Assembly: GCA_018296165.2 (NCBI GenBank)
Contig: JACKQL020000018.1
Location: 682,001-746,000, forward strand
DNA from: Termitomyces sp. T153
Lineage: Eukaryota; Basidiomycota; Agaricomycetes; Agaricales; Lyophyllaceae
Direction of reading: 5' to 3'
DNA: 64,000 nt
Shown here: one piece after another, positions 45,488 to 56,627 of the stretch
Layout of the letters: each line of letters starts with the position of its first letter
Position numbering within the stretch: the first letter of the stretch is position 1
The notes under the pieces: generated by a model
The model's input: only the letters and a program-made list of their open reading frames with translations
Database searches by the model: none
What the model was told of the DNA's origin: nothing
Made by a program: the position numbers and the translations under genes

Positions 45488-46410
45488 AAAAAAAATTGGC
45501 ATAAACATGATAGACAATGCAAGGATAGGGGGTTGAACCCAAAAACTGTGGGTATGGAAAGCTTCAAAAACTTCAATGGGAATTCCACTACACCAGAGGA
45601 GGTGTTATACACATGCAATTGAAAACAATTGTTTGTTAGAAAATTTTCACCATATCTTCATGGACATTGCTAGCTACAGGAGTTGAACCTGCAACCAACA
45701 CAATACATTGATCAGACTGATGGAAGACTTCAAAGTTTGAAAGCCATTTCCACTAGACCATAGACATGTGATGAAAAAGTATCATGGAATATGATTCATA
45801 ATGCACACACTAGGGGTTGAACCCAGAGGTTGCTGGCAATGGAAGACTAACAAGCTTCAAACACAATTCCACTACAGCAGACAGCTGTGTTTGGTGCCAT
45901 GACAATGCATATGAAACATGTGATGTAAAAGTACAAAAGGTCAATGAAGTACCATGGTCAAAAATGCAAGCAAGGTTGACATTGGCAGTTACAGGAGTTG
46001 AACTTGCAGCTGCCACATAACATTGATACAAAGTGAGAACACAGTACCAATACACCATGTTGCTGTTGTAATCCTGTCATACTTATTACATGACAAACAA
46101 AAATGCCATGTACTTTCTTCATCAAGAATGCAAAAACCATATTCCACAATGATTATTGCCAACTGCAGGAGTCAAACCTGCAGCTGCCACATGGGATTGA
46201 GACAAAGCATCAACACACTACCAGTAGACCACATTGCTGTTGGGATAGTGCCATATTTTAGGCATCCTGTTCAATGAGACAACTTGCACATGTTCAACAA
46301 AAGGTTAAAAAACAAACAAGGTTGTAAGCTATTGCCAGTTACAGAAGTCAAACCTGCAGCTGCCAAATGAAAGTGATACCAAGTAACAATGCAGTACCAG
46401 TAGACCACAT
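45488..46410 (-). repeat. Tandem array of six tRNA-like Pol III units
   Basis: Six minus-strand units, each with an A-box, a B-box and a downstream T-run. A-boxes (plus coordinates) are at 45585-45595, 45750-45760, 45869-45879, 46047-46057, 46221-46231 and 46397-46407, reading TGGTGTAGTGG, TGGTCTAGTGG, TGCTGTAGTGG, TGGTGTATTGG, TGGTCTACTGG and TGGTCTACTGG. B-boxes are at 45529-45539, 45679-45689, 45813-45823, 45994-46004, 46168-46178 and 46344-46354 (forms of GGTTCAACTCC or GGTTTGACTCC). A-to-B spans are 67, 82, 67, 64, 64 and 64 nt, nearer class II or intron-bearing tRNAs than the usual 55. Runs of 4-8 T lie 30-36 nt after each B-box. T-stems such as GCAGG/CCTGC form, but acceptor stems do not pair well, so these are tRNA-derived units rather than proven tRNAs. 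Confidence 0.6.
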
Positions 46411-46639
46411 TGCTGTTGTTACTCTCTTGGACAAAGGGTCACAAAGCTAATGAAGATTTTGATTGCCAACCAGAAACATTAATCTAACCACAAATCTGTT
46501 GTGTTGGGCACTTAAATCTGAGTCAAGACATTGTATATACATTTTCATTAAGTATTACAAAATATCACAATGTAATGACAAGGCCAGAATTTTTGAAAAA
46601 AGTCCAAAAAATATCAAGAAAGTCCAGTGGCCCTCATCC

Positions 46640-48933
46640 TCTTCATGCTTCCTTCATTTTCTTGGCTACTGCTTCCTCAGCATGTTCATTGGCCTTTCTC
46701 TTACCTGCTGGACAACTGGAGGACTGGGTATGTTTGGTGGGGGGTCATGTGGCTTGGGAGGCACTGCAGCCACATCATGGCACAATCTCATCTGGAAGAT
46801 GAGGTAGTGCTGGGCCTGTTATATCCACATCCATCAGATGCCCAGTAATGGTTTCAACATGAGTGGGCACAGTAGATTCATTACTGGCTGCTGGTCTGGT
46901 GGTGATGGTGGAGTTGGTGATGATGGCAGCAGGCCTGGTAGAGATGACAGAGTCAGTGGCAATGGCCAAGTTGGTGATGCTGGCAGCAGGCCCAGTGTGG
47001 GCAACAGATTTGGTGGCAGACCTGCTGGAAATGACAGAATTGGTCACAATAGTGATGGGGTTGCTGATGAGAGCAGAGTCATCAACAATGGTGGACTGAT
47101 TAACAGCAATGGCTACAGCAGTGGCATGGTCTATCTCACATCCTCCTTGAGCTGGGCAGCCTTGTCATTGTTGGGCTCTTCTGCCCCAGCAATGGGTGCT
47201 AGAGTAAAAGCTGGTGCAGGTGAAAGGCTGCTGGTGTTGGGGGCTAGTTAGATGGGAGGGGAGGAGATTTGAAGCTGGTTTTGAAGGATGTCAACCATGC
47301 TCCAGAGTGCAACAATGTCAACTTTGTTCTGTGTGAGATGCCCAGCATGAGCCTTGACAGTTTGCTTTGTCCTGTTGAGGTCAGATGTCATGCCCACAAC
47401 ACTCATGTCAATGATGTCCACATGCTCATCAAGCACTCACAGCATTGTATTGTACTGCTGGAGCATCTTCTCTATCTCTGTAAACCTTGTCTCCTTAGCT
47501 AGCACAAACCCTGACCTCATCTCTTCTGATACAACCTCAATTCCTTCATTGATGAAATCAAGCCATTGTTCAACCCCACCATAGCTCATGAAGGGATGGC
47601 TTTGACAGATTTAGTAGAGATGGGCAGATCTGCCTGCTGCTTCCTCTTTCCCTTTCTGCTTGTTGTCAGCAGGTCTGCTTGCTCCTTCTTCTTTCTGCTG
47701 GCCACTAGTGGATTTATCTGTTCCTTTCCCCTTCCCTTTCTGCTGGCTACTGGCATATCCACCAGCCAGATAGTTGACAGCCCAGCAACTGGTGTTGTTG
47801 GTTCTGTCCGTTGTCAGTAAATGATTTCAGTTGGGGAAATCAACACTTACCCTCAACATACTCAGCAGACTTGGGTTTTCTCTGCCTTTTCTCCTTCTTT
47901 TCCTTCTTGCCCTTGTTTCTCCAGACCTCTTCCTTGTGATCCCTTGTAAGACTGCATGTTTTTTTGAGGACAAGCTGGCAGGCATTGCACAAGGTTCCTC
48001 CCTTTGTTTTGACACATTGGAGCCCCTTCTTTTAACAGTATCAGCACAAGGGGTTGAGCTGTGCTCCTACACAAGGAGGTGCTGTCATGAGGTACTTCCC
48101 TAACCTCATTGGCAGTGTGATCTCCCCCCACCAACATTCCTCATCATTGGAATGATTGTTGTTGTCATTTGAGTCATTCTTGTTGTCTTTGACCAAGGTG
48201 ATGGATTGATATTCAGACTGGCTGGGAAGGGGAGAACTATGAGGTGGAGTTTGGGCAGTGTATTTTCTCCATTCTTGTTGGGGAATCTGTGCTTTGCTAG
48301 CCTTTTTGATGAGCTGGGGTTAGGCTGGTATTAGCTCTGCTGGTGACAACAAACTTGACACCAATACTGTACCAGGTTTTGATGAGGGACCTGCTGGGGA
48401 CACCAGAGCCACTTGGGATGGCAGAGCTGCTGGGGACACTGGACCTTCTGGTACAACTGAATCCACTGCAACTATTGGCAGATTGATTGCTGAAATCCAT
48501 TTAATATTTTCCAAAGGTGAGGGATCTGACATTGAACACCAACCTGCTACTCCTCCTCCTGCCTGGCCCTTGTTGACTTCCTGGGCTGCCTTCCTTGCAT
48601 GTGACTCCTTGAAATATGCCCCTGCCTTTTCTTTCAACTCCTCAGTTGCCTTTGCATCTGATAGCTTGCCTGATAAAATTTGGAGGGCCTTGTTGGAAAA
48701 GCTTTTCCTTGCCTCCAGGACAAGTTGTTTGTCCTTGGCCTGGGAAATTTGCTTCTACAAAGACTTCTTCAACACCATCTGGTAGTTGGGCATATTATTT
48801 TACAAATAGGGTTGCTCACCAATTTTTTAACCCTACCCTGGAGATCTGACAAGTCTCCTCTCAGAGCAGAGACCAACACAGAGTTCTCAGTGTCATAGAG
48901 CTGTTGGAAAATGACCTTAGTGGATGGAGACAT
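46640..48933 (-). pseudogene. Unidentified fungal gene with Zn2Cys6-like cluster, broken
   Basis: Start MSPSTKVIFQQLYDTENSVL at 48933. A short intron (GTGAGC...CCAG near 48823-48783) is followed by KDKQLVLEARKSFSNKALQI and a Pro/Ser-rich stretch. At about 48014-47940 the pattern C-X2-C-X6-C-X8-C-X2-C-X7-C appears (KKGLQCVKTKGGTLCNACQL), the spacing of a fungal binuclear zinc cluster. Two stops (TGA, TAA) sit inside its first loop. A strongly basic tail (NKGKKEKKEKRQRKPKS) follows, then after another intron a repeated SRKGKGK-like part, and a coiled segment (HAGHLTQNKVDIVALWSMVD). The cluster suggests DNA binding, but the family is unnamed to me. It lies head to head with the Plavaka-like gene. 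Confidence 0.5.
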
Positions 48934-49244
48934 AGCATAGCAGACAGCAATGAGCAGATGAGCAGCAGCTGGTGTGCAAAAGAGGACTTGAAAGTCAAGA
49001 ATTTGAAAATTAGGGTCACATGCATCTGTTGATTTATGTGTACTGTCCAAAAGCAGTATGGCTGCCAAAGAAGGTTGCAGCTTCCAAAGGATTTGATGCT
49101 TTGATGAGATTTTGATGGCTGCTAAAGAAGATTGATGCCTTCCAAAGAATCCTGATCCTCTATAAAGAATTCTGATGCATTCCCAAGCATCTAAAAAAAC
49201 CATGACCAATATGATGTGTTCTCCATTGATTTTGTTCAACTAGC

Positions 49245-49789
49245 ATAATGCTGTGTTTCTGCTGTTCCTTAATTGTTATTTCTGCAGTTAAAATAGATCT
49301 TCATATCACTTTTCATTTGAGTGACTTATTGCCAGTGGTTGTACCAGCTTTGGCCACCCCCTGTCTTCTCAGCAGCTTTCTGATGGCACTAGGCAGATAT
49401 GTTCCTGAGGGCAGATTTTGTCACAAGTGGTGGCAGCTGGTCATGAGAAATGGACAGCAGCCAGATCTACTGCCAGTCTGCTGACACCAGCAGATTTTAG
49501 TGTCAAGCAGGGCTGGTCACTGTTAAATGTAATTGCAATGGACCTAGTAGTAATTAGCAGCTCCAGATCCAGGTCAAAGGACTCCACTGGATATGTATAG
49601 TATGGCACAATGTATGGCCTCCACAGCACCTGTATAACACACTACATTGTGGGGATTCTGCTATGGTGTAGCAGACTCTGCCAGTGACATAGGATACAAT
49701 CCAAAGCATGCTCCACTGTAATGTAGGACACACTACATGTGTATATCTCTATGTGCATGATCTGAGGCATCCAGAATGCATTTTCACAG
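49245..49789. other. Unassigned CpG-poor DNA
   Basis: No coding block recognised between the zinc-cluster gene and the Plavaka-like remnant. Confidence 0.4.
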
Positions 49790-51921
49790 CCCCTCTTGCC
49801 AAATAAACAAAACTACTTTGATTTGTTTGTTTCTGACATCATGCACAAATTTGAACTTGAAGTCTGGAAACAGGTATTTATACACTTGATTCATATGCTA
49901 CATACATATGGCCTTGAATCTGTTTCTGAATTGGATCAATGGTGAGTAACATGGTAACTCTAATCATATACCTTATTTGTGTCATTTCAGATATTGGCAA
50001 ATCTCACTATTTGGACACTTAACAATTTGATGATTCCATAATAATGTATTGGAAATGCACAGCTTTAATGCTAGAGATTTTGTGAGTATTGTTTTTCATT
50101 CATCCATTTCTGGTTGAGTACTTATAGACTTTGCCAATCATTAGACAGCAATGCCTTGCTTTGAAGGCCTTTTCAAAAAAACTAGCCCTAAGGTCAACCA
50201 AAAAATTCAAAACCTATTGTTTGTCATGGGATCCTGGCATGCTTCAGCAAAGATGCATTTACATACCAACTGGTCGCTAGAAGTCTTCTGTGGCATGACA
50301 GCAGATCTGACTCAACATCTTTGCATTTTTGCACTTGAAGTCTGCCCTTGTTTCAATACACATAAAACCCCCAAAGAGGCTAATGCCACTGCATGATGGA
50401 AAGCTGCCTCAATGGCCAAAAAATCCAAAGCTGCCACCACATCAAAAAAATTAGAGATAATCAAGAAATCAACTACTGTATCTGACTCTACAATGCCATC
50501 AGATAAACAAAAATCTTTCACACTTAATACACCAGAAATCCATTCATTGGTGCATTATCCAGATGCTATTTGACACTATGGAACCACTGATTCTTACTCA
50601 ACTCAAATCATAAGTTGCAATCACCTTCTTTGGCAGTATTAATTGAACATCTTGATAGGGTGAAATGGAACACAAATGAGTGAAGGTGTTTTATGCTTGA
50701 ACAAATAAGAACCAATTTGAAGCACAGATTGCTCAACAGGAGTCCTGACAGGCAAGATTGCAAGCCATGCAAGATGTCATTGAGGAGGAAGATTTACCAC
50801 TGACTAGTCCTGAAGATCACCACTATATATCAAAGACCAGGCAAGCACCAATCAACCTTTTGCAATGGTGTAAGGACAACAAAGAGGAGCCTGCTATAAA
50901 CATGAGTCCAAATTGTTGGACATTCAGCAAAACATCATTAACTTGTCATGCTTCACTGGTAGGAATTTGTGCCAAAGTTGATTGATCACTTGTTGACATG
51001 CCTCCTTCCTGATGGTGTTGAAATCACAGGTGAATATCAAAGCAAGCTCATTATCAAGAACTAGAGGATATATGAGCACAAGACTTTATGGGTCAACTAC
51101 ACCACCTATGATAATCAATGTGATTAAGACACAATCAATCCTTGTTGACAGTCTGATGTCATGCTTCTTGCCAATGAAGAGGATGGCAACTTTCATCCAT
51201 ATTGGTATTTTTGTGTCATCAAGATATTCCATGTGATGGTACTCTTGGGAAGTGGACAGTTTCAATGAATGGAATTTCTCTGTGGGCATTGTTATGGGCT
51301 TGACTATGAAGTCAAATCCAGTCCTATTGCAAAACAATTCCATCAAATTGGTTTCTTGGAAGGCAACAATGCTGTTGGATTTGTCAATCCTGCCAACATT
51401 CTCCATGTGGTTCATTTGATCCTGAGATTTGCAGGTGATCGTACTGACCAGTTACTAACTCCTTTGATGATGCAGCAAACAGATGAGGGAGACAGATTAT
51501 GAATGATATTATATTGACATGTAAGTGTCAGTCTATTAAGTAGAACTTGAATCACTGACATTAGAAATCTAGATTTGTAGACAGAGATATGTTTGTCTGG
51601 TTTATGGGGGGTGGAATTGGACACCAAATAACATACAAAACAACACAAATCTTTCAAAAAGATATTAATAAATTGTCTTCCATTGACCAGTCTGACTCAC
51701 CCTCTGAAGACTCAGATGATCATCAACAATCAGAGCACAATGGCTCTGTGGCTGACTCAGACTCAGAGTTGGAGGAAGGTCTTACTGCAAAAAAGTTGTT
51801 TGAAGAAGACAGCAATCCAGATAATGAAGACAATAATCAGTTGGCTGACTCAGAGGATGGCGAGGATGCCAGTGATGATGAGGATTATTTTGAAGAGCTA
51901 TTGGGCTTTGGATCATTGTAA
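49790..51921 (+). pseudogene. Plavaka-like (CACTA-related) transposase C-terminal part, broken
   Basis: In order: LFVSDIMHKFELEVWKQVFI then HGLESVSELDQW-like text (49818-49950), an intron, a block at 50151-50396 (FEGLFKKTSPKVNQK, HASAKMHLHTNWSLE), TTDSYSTQ (about 50580), EEEDLPLTSPEDHHYISKTR (50780-50840), LWVNYTTYDNQC (51080-51120), and MFVWFMGGGIGHQITY followed by an acidic Ser/Asp/Glu tail ending DDEDYFEELLGFGSL (51589-51921). I know this sequence of motifs from large Agaricomycete transposase-like proteins usually classed as Plavaka; the class is from memory, not from a search. Many stops break it. The final 110 codons are open. Confidence 0.6.
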
Positions 51922-52400
51922 TTTTTCTTATGATGCTTTAGAAACTGTTTCAATGATATTTTCACTTGATTTTGCATAGCACCAAATAACCTAAGTAATA
52001 GCAAATAGCAATATAGAGTCAAAGTTAGACAATTAAGCACAATGATAGAGTAAACAATCTATGAGCTAGAATCAATGCCAAAGGTCTTCCTTGTAGGTGT
52101 GGCAACAAGGTACAGAGAGTGGTTGTCAACTGCTTCAATGGTGGTTGATGCAGGTTTCAAACTGGATTTGGGTTTGATGAGGGCATGTGAATGCAGAGTC
52201 AAACTTGGAGGATTGAATTTCAGAGGTGGAAGTAGTACTGGTGGTTGAGGAGTAGAACTTGGGACATCCGAGTCATTTACCAGAGGTAAGCCTTTGAACC
52301 AGGGCTTGTCCTCATTGGATTCTGGTTCAGTTATTGATGAGGCCATCAATGCCACAGACAGTGAAAATGGTTCTAGTTTTGAGCCTGAGTGACATACTAG
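51922..52400 (-). other. Short minus-strand open frame, unidentified
   Basis: 52355-52059 encodes 98 residues beginning MALMASSITEPESNEDKPWF, with a Pro/Ser/Leu-rich middle. No family recognised. It may be the end of a broken gene. CpG increases just to its right. Confidence 0.3.
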
Positions 52401-53550
52401 TAGTGGTAGACGGGGAGTGGATATACTATAGAGTTGTTAGAATGCCGTCACTTCTGTGTTGTCATGCGCACTGAGGGTTCAAGGTCAAGAGTGATGTCAA
52501 AGACTAATGAATGGATTGATTAACATTGCAGCTATAGTAGTACTACCACTAGGCCCTAGTGCAACATAGTGAATTAACTTACTGTCACTTGGAATGTTAT
52601 TCTGGATTTCTTCAATTTCTTCCCTAAAATACCTTGCAATGTTTGCCAAATCTGCTTCTACACATCCCATAAGAAAGTTCAAACATCAGTGTACTGCATA
52701 GGAGATGCTAAGCCTGGAACAGGATTCAGCATCAGCAATTTGGAGGGAACGGGCATGATCCATGAGTGAGAGCAGGGGCCTGAGTGCAAAGGATGTGTCT
52801 TTCATGTGTTTGATGCGTTGTGACTACTATGTGGGCCCGTGACTCATGGAAAGAAATTATACATGTAACTACAGAGTGTGATTAAATTTGATACTGAGTA
52901 TCTTTTAGAAACTCAGTAATAACCACCATACTAGCCACCATATACAATGAATCTCAGGAGGATGTTTCAGTGGTTTTTTACTGGGGAAATGACATCAGGT
53001 CAACCCAGGTAAACTTAGGTTGCGGATATATATATCATTCCTTTAATGGCACAAGCACGATTAGTTGTAAGATGGTTTCAATCATTTGCTAGACCTATCA
53101 TGACGATATGAATATCTGATAAAGTAATATAGGTGCCATCAGCATGTGGCTGCGATATTGCCTGGTAAAGTTAAATTAACATGGTAAGTTTCTGGCTTTG
53201 TCAAAGATTCCTAATGCCTGTATGATATCACGTTTATTATTAAAAACCAGAATATGTTTCGCTCAGCTTGAGGCACTCATCCTGAAATTACCTAGTATTT
53301 ATTGATCACTGTGGGTTTAGGGATTACAATACTATCTAACACCTTGGCACCATGTGTCCCTCAACCCAGGGGTCCCAGGCCATGTTAGGCCAAGTTTTAA
53401 GCGACTTTTTCCTGATGACGTCCAATCTAATCCTCACTCTGTTCTCTTCCACCCTTGCAAACAATAACTTATCTTTTAAATACACATGCTTTGCTTTCTT
53501 CTTCGTAAGTACTATACCTGATGGATTTGACACTGTTCCTCAGTTCCCCA
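52401..53550. other. Intergenic region at the CpG transition
   Basis: CpG rises again here. No coding region supported. Confidence 0.45.
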
Positions 53551-53554
53551 TGGC

Positions 53555-54260
53555 ATGAATCAGCTCCCGCCCGCCCCTCCCGCAGGACAGCCAGGACAGC
53601 CCCCTATTCCGCCTCCTCAGCCCGTTGCTATCCCCGTTCCCATGCTCCCGCAGCCCGACTTCATCCGCTTATCACAAGGGCTGCTGACCGTCACGCAGGA
53701 GATCGCTCTCGTACCCAACGTGCCTCTTCAGGTATCTGTTGCTGTGTTCACGGGAGATATTACTGGATTTACTGAGGGCTTTATCCATCATTATTTAGGG
53801 CATTTTCAATGTCATTATGGCAAGTCTTAACCGAATTGAAGGCGAAGTTGCACAAGTTGCAGCAGGACTGCGTGCGGTTGAACATTGGTTAGATAGAAAC
53901 AACATTGAGTGTGCAACTATGCCTCTTCCCACCTTTGAAGGCTGACCTTTTTGAACACTAGATTGACCCTTGTGCCTATACAGATCTTCAATGCCAGTGT
54001 TAACAGCAGCACAAATATCATGTATCCACCTGGTATTCACATTGTCCCAGGAATGCCTCTCACAAGGATGGAGATTCATACCCTAATGGGTACAGCAGGT
54101 TTTTTGTATCTCTACCCCTGCTCAGTTAATTGATTCATTCCTGCAGGAGCAAACTGCCAAGTCACTGCAGCTGCTCTAGGGCTGCCTAATTTGCCTGTAA
54201 CGGCCACGGTTATGCAACGACACCAACAAATTATTGAGTACCTTGGAGCATATTAAACTC
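53555..54260 (+). pseudogene. Unidentified gene remnant with proline-rich N-terminus
   Basis: 53555-53730 reads MNQLPPAPPAGQPGQPPIPP, then LPQPDFIRLSQGLLTV and QEIALVPNVPLQ, then a GT-like break. At about 53815-53930 it resumes with SLNRIEGEVAQVAAGLRAVE and HWLDRNNIECATMPLPTFEG, an amphipathic coiled segment, then fails. Similar unnamed proteins occur in Agaricomycetes. Broken by stops; probably a former transposon or orphan gene. Confidence 0.4.
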
Positions 54261-55196
54261 TGCCTTGTTGTACTCTTCTTGTGCCTGTTCACTTCTATAT
54301 GGTAGCATACATGGAATACTTTACAAGTCCTAGATTCTAGATGAATAATAATACACTTCTTATAATGAGGTCATTGACTGAAGCTGAAGTTCGAGATCCC
54401 ATTTATTCTGCTGACTGACATATTAACACTAGCCTTTTGTTAGCACCAATACTCTTGAGTCACAAAAAAAACACTGAGATTCATGTCTGTCTACATAGTA
54501 TTCTCATCCTGCATGCTGATCCCAGTAGTCTCACCAATGTTGGGATCAAGCAATGGTTCCTCTGCAGAAGCCGTAAGTATGGTAATGAGAGTTGGAGCGA
54601 GTACATAAGCTCTAGAGGGGATGCCATGGTTATCCGAGTCAGATGATATGGACTTCATCTCATATAGACGACGGCCCTCATGTTGGCGGACTCACATACA
54701 AACATACCATGGAGATCATCTCGCCCTGGAGCTAGCGCCCGCAGACAAGAAGGTTCTCTAGATGCCCACCGAACATTACCCGCTAAGTTAAGAGTAGGAT
54801 CGAGGGACTTGGTAACTTTACTCTTAGCAGTCACAGTAAACCATTAGCTTTGGGTAATACCATCTGACCCTCATATGGCCACTTGTAGATATGGTAGACA
54901 TAGTTCTGCTTTGGAGAGCTAAGGGAACTTCTTTGCAGGGCTACCGAACCCAGTGAAGTTCAATGGTATTAATCAGCATGTTGATATTATCGAAAGCTTT
55001 GCATTGGGTGATTGTATCAGTTACACTAGGAGACCCTCATCGGTCTGGGTTACAAACAAATTGTCATGTCTCTGTGCAATGATGCTGGAGACTTATCAAT
55101 TCAATGTGGGGAAAATCTCGTATGGAAATTTGAAGAGGGACCATATACCTGGGTACGAGAGAGGCGTACTTGCAATCTCGGAGAATGGTAAGCACA
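54261..55196. other. Intergenic region, one faint coding relic
   Basis: Around 55085-55190 the plus strand reads GDLSIQCGENLVWKFEEGPY and TWVRERRTCNLGEW in one frame, which looks protein-like but is cut off. No family recognised. Confidence 0.35.
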
Positions 55197-56498
55197 TCAT
55201 GAATCCCAACGAAGGGACATAACACGTCTTCCAACTCCAGAAGCTATTTCCCAAACGCTCGTCACTGATCCTCTCTCGTCCTTCACCCGCGTCGCGAATT
55301 CCTCAATGCCCCCGCCGACACCGAAATAAAGTACTTTCGCAGCAACGAGGCATAAATGGTCCTTCTCCCTCCCTTTTACTCCTGCGGCTCTCTTGAGCAG
55401 GTTGAGGAGCGGTGCGAGACTTTCACTTCTATAGATTGTTTCACTTGTGAGGATGATGTCATAAGGAGTAGCAGGAAATGAGCTCCATGAACCAGAGAAG
55501 AACTTTAGGCAGATCTTATACGCTTCCAGGGATGTGAGGAATGCAGATTTGAGTTCAGGGGTGAGAAAGAGGTCGCCTGGTGCGTTGGGGTTTCCGGACT
55601 CGGTATCTTCGTCTGCTTCCGGAGGAGGATGTGTTGTTCGGAAGGAGGCTGCGGCGGGGGAGGTGTCTGTGGCCGAGCTATCAATTTAGTATGAGTTTTA
55701 AGATCAAATGGGCGTGACATACACCACATAAGTAGGATATTGGGGAAGGAAACAAGCTCCAAAACTGAGGCGTTATAGTCCTGGAGATGGATTTCTGTGG
55801 CTATTGCTTCCTCCGGTGGGCCAGAAAAGACCTGTCGGAGGAGGAATAAAGTGGGGATAGCTGTTCCACAACCAATCTAAAATAAGTATCAAGTACTAAG
55901 AACATCGTCGGACAAGGAAGGGCGAAGTACCTCTATGATACGTCTTCCGCGTGCATCGAGTTTGGGGCGGCGGCCCGCCAGGTACCCCGCAAGATCGATG
56001 CTACATTCCCATGTTTTCAATCCACCTTCATAGATGCCTGGAACGAGATCGGAGGGTGCCTCGACAAATGCGAGAGCATTTACACTGGTACTTGTAGAGG
56101 GGGCTTCGGAAGTATCCTCAGTGATATTTTCCTGCGCAATCAGCTGGAAACGCGCATCGAATAGATCTCTCCGAAAAAGGGTCACATCCTTCGCAATTCG
56201 AGGTGAAGAATCGTCTGTTGCGAGGATAGGGATAGATAGAGGCGAGTATGAGAGGACGTTCGGAAGAAGTTCGAGCTACTTGGGGCAGAAAGTTTAGAAG
56301 CAATTTGAGGTTAGAGAAGAAAAAACAGCCGCTTACAAGTTTGTCGATTGAGATCTCGGCGAACGGATCTTCATTGATTTTTTCCGCGGCATCTTTCGGG
56401 GTGGAGGTTGATACATTCAGTGAATTATAAAGCTGCGAGGAAAGATCGATGTCGACGTCCGCATCGTCGAGTGCAAAGTCGAATTTGAATGTTGACAT
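55197..56498 (-). CDS. HPM1: Protein-histidine N-methyltransferase, HPM1/METTL18-like
   Basis: S-adenosylmethionine-dependent methyltransferase of the HPM1/METTL18 family, which methylates a histidine of ribosomal protein uL3 (Rpl3). Four exons: 56498-56337, 56275-55931, 55876-55725 and 55677-55197, with introns of 61, 54 and 47 nt, all GT-AG, give 379 residues (family about 370-380). The family pattern is clear: RRDLFDARFQLIAQENIT, VPGIYEGGLKTWECSIDLAG, YLAGRRPKLDARGRRIIE then IGCGTAIPTLFLLR (SAM-binding loop, residues about 170-183), IHLQDYNASVLELVSFPNIL, YDIILTSETIYRSESLAPLL, and near the end LVAAKVLYFGVGGGIEEF. The third donor (GTGTAT) is the least certain. No defects. Same strand as snurportin, 129 bp from its longest 3' end. 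Confidence 0.9.
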
Positions 56499-56627
56499 TG
56501 TTGTCGAGCGTTCATAAATTTTGCACAGCCACATATCTATTCCGAGTACTCTAAATTTTAGGTGCAATTATGCTTTGGAGCACAAGCGTTCTATACACAT
56601 CGCTTATGATCAGGATCATCACAAAAA

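Noticed and set aside
45488..46410. Calling the six tRNA-like units genuine tRNA genes with identities
   Set aside because: Acceptor stems do not pair and anticodon arms cannot be placed with confidence, so amino-acid identity would be invention.
46838..47251. Gly/Ser/Asn-rich plus-strand frame of 137 codons
   Set aside because: Antisense shadow of the repetitive C-terminal part of the zinc-cluster gene, with no independent support.
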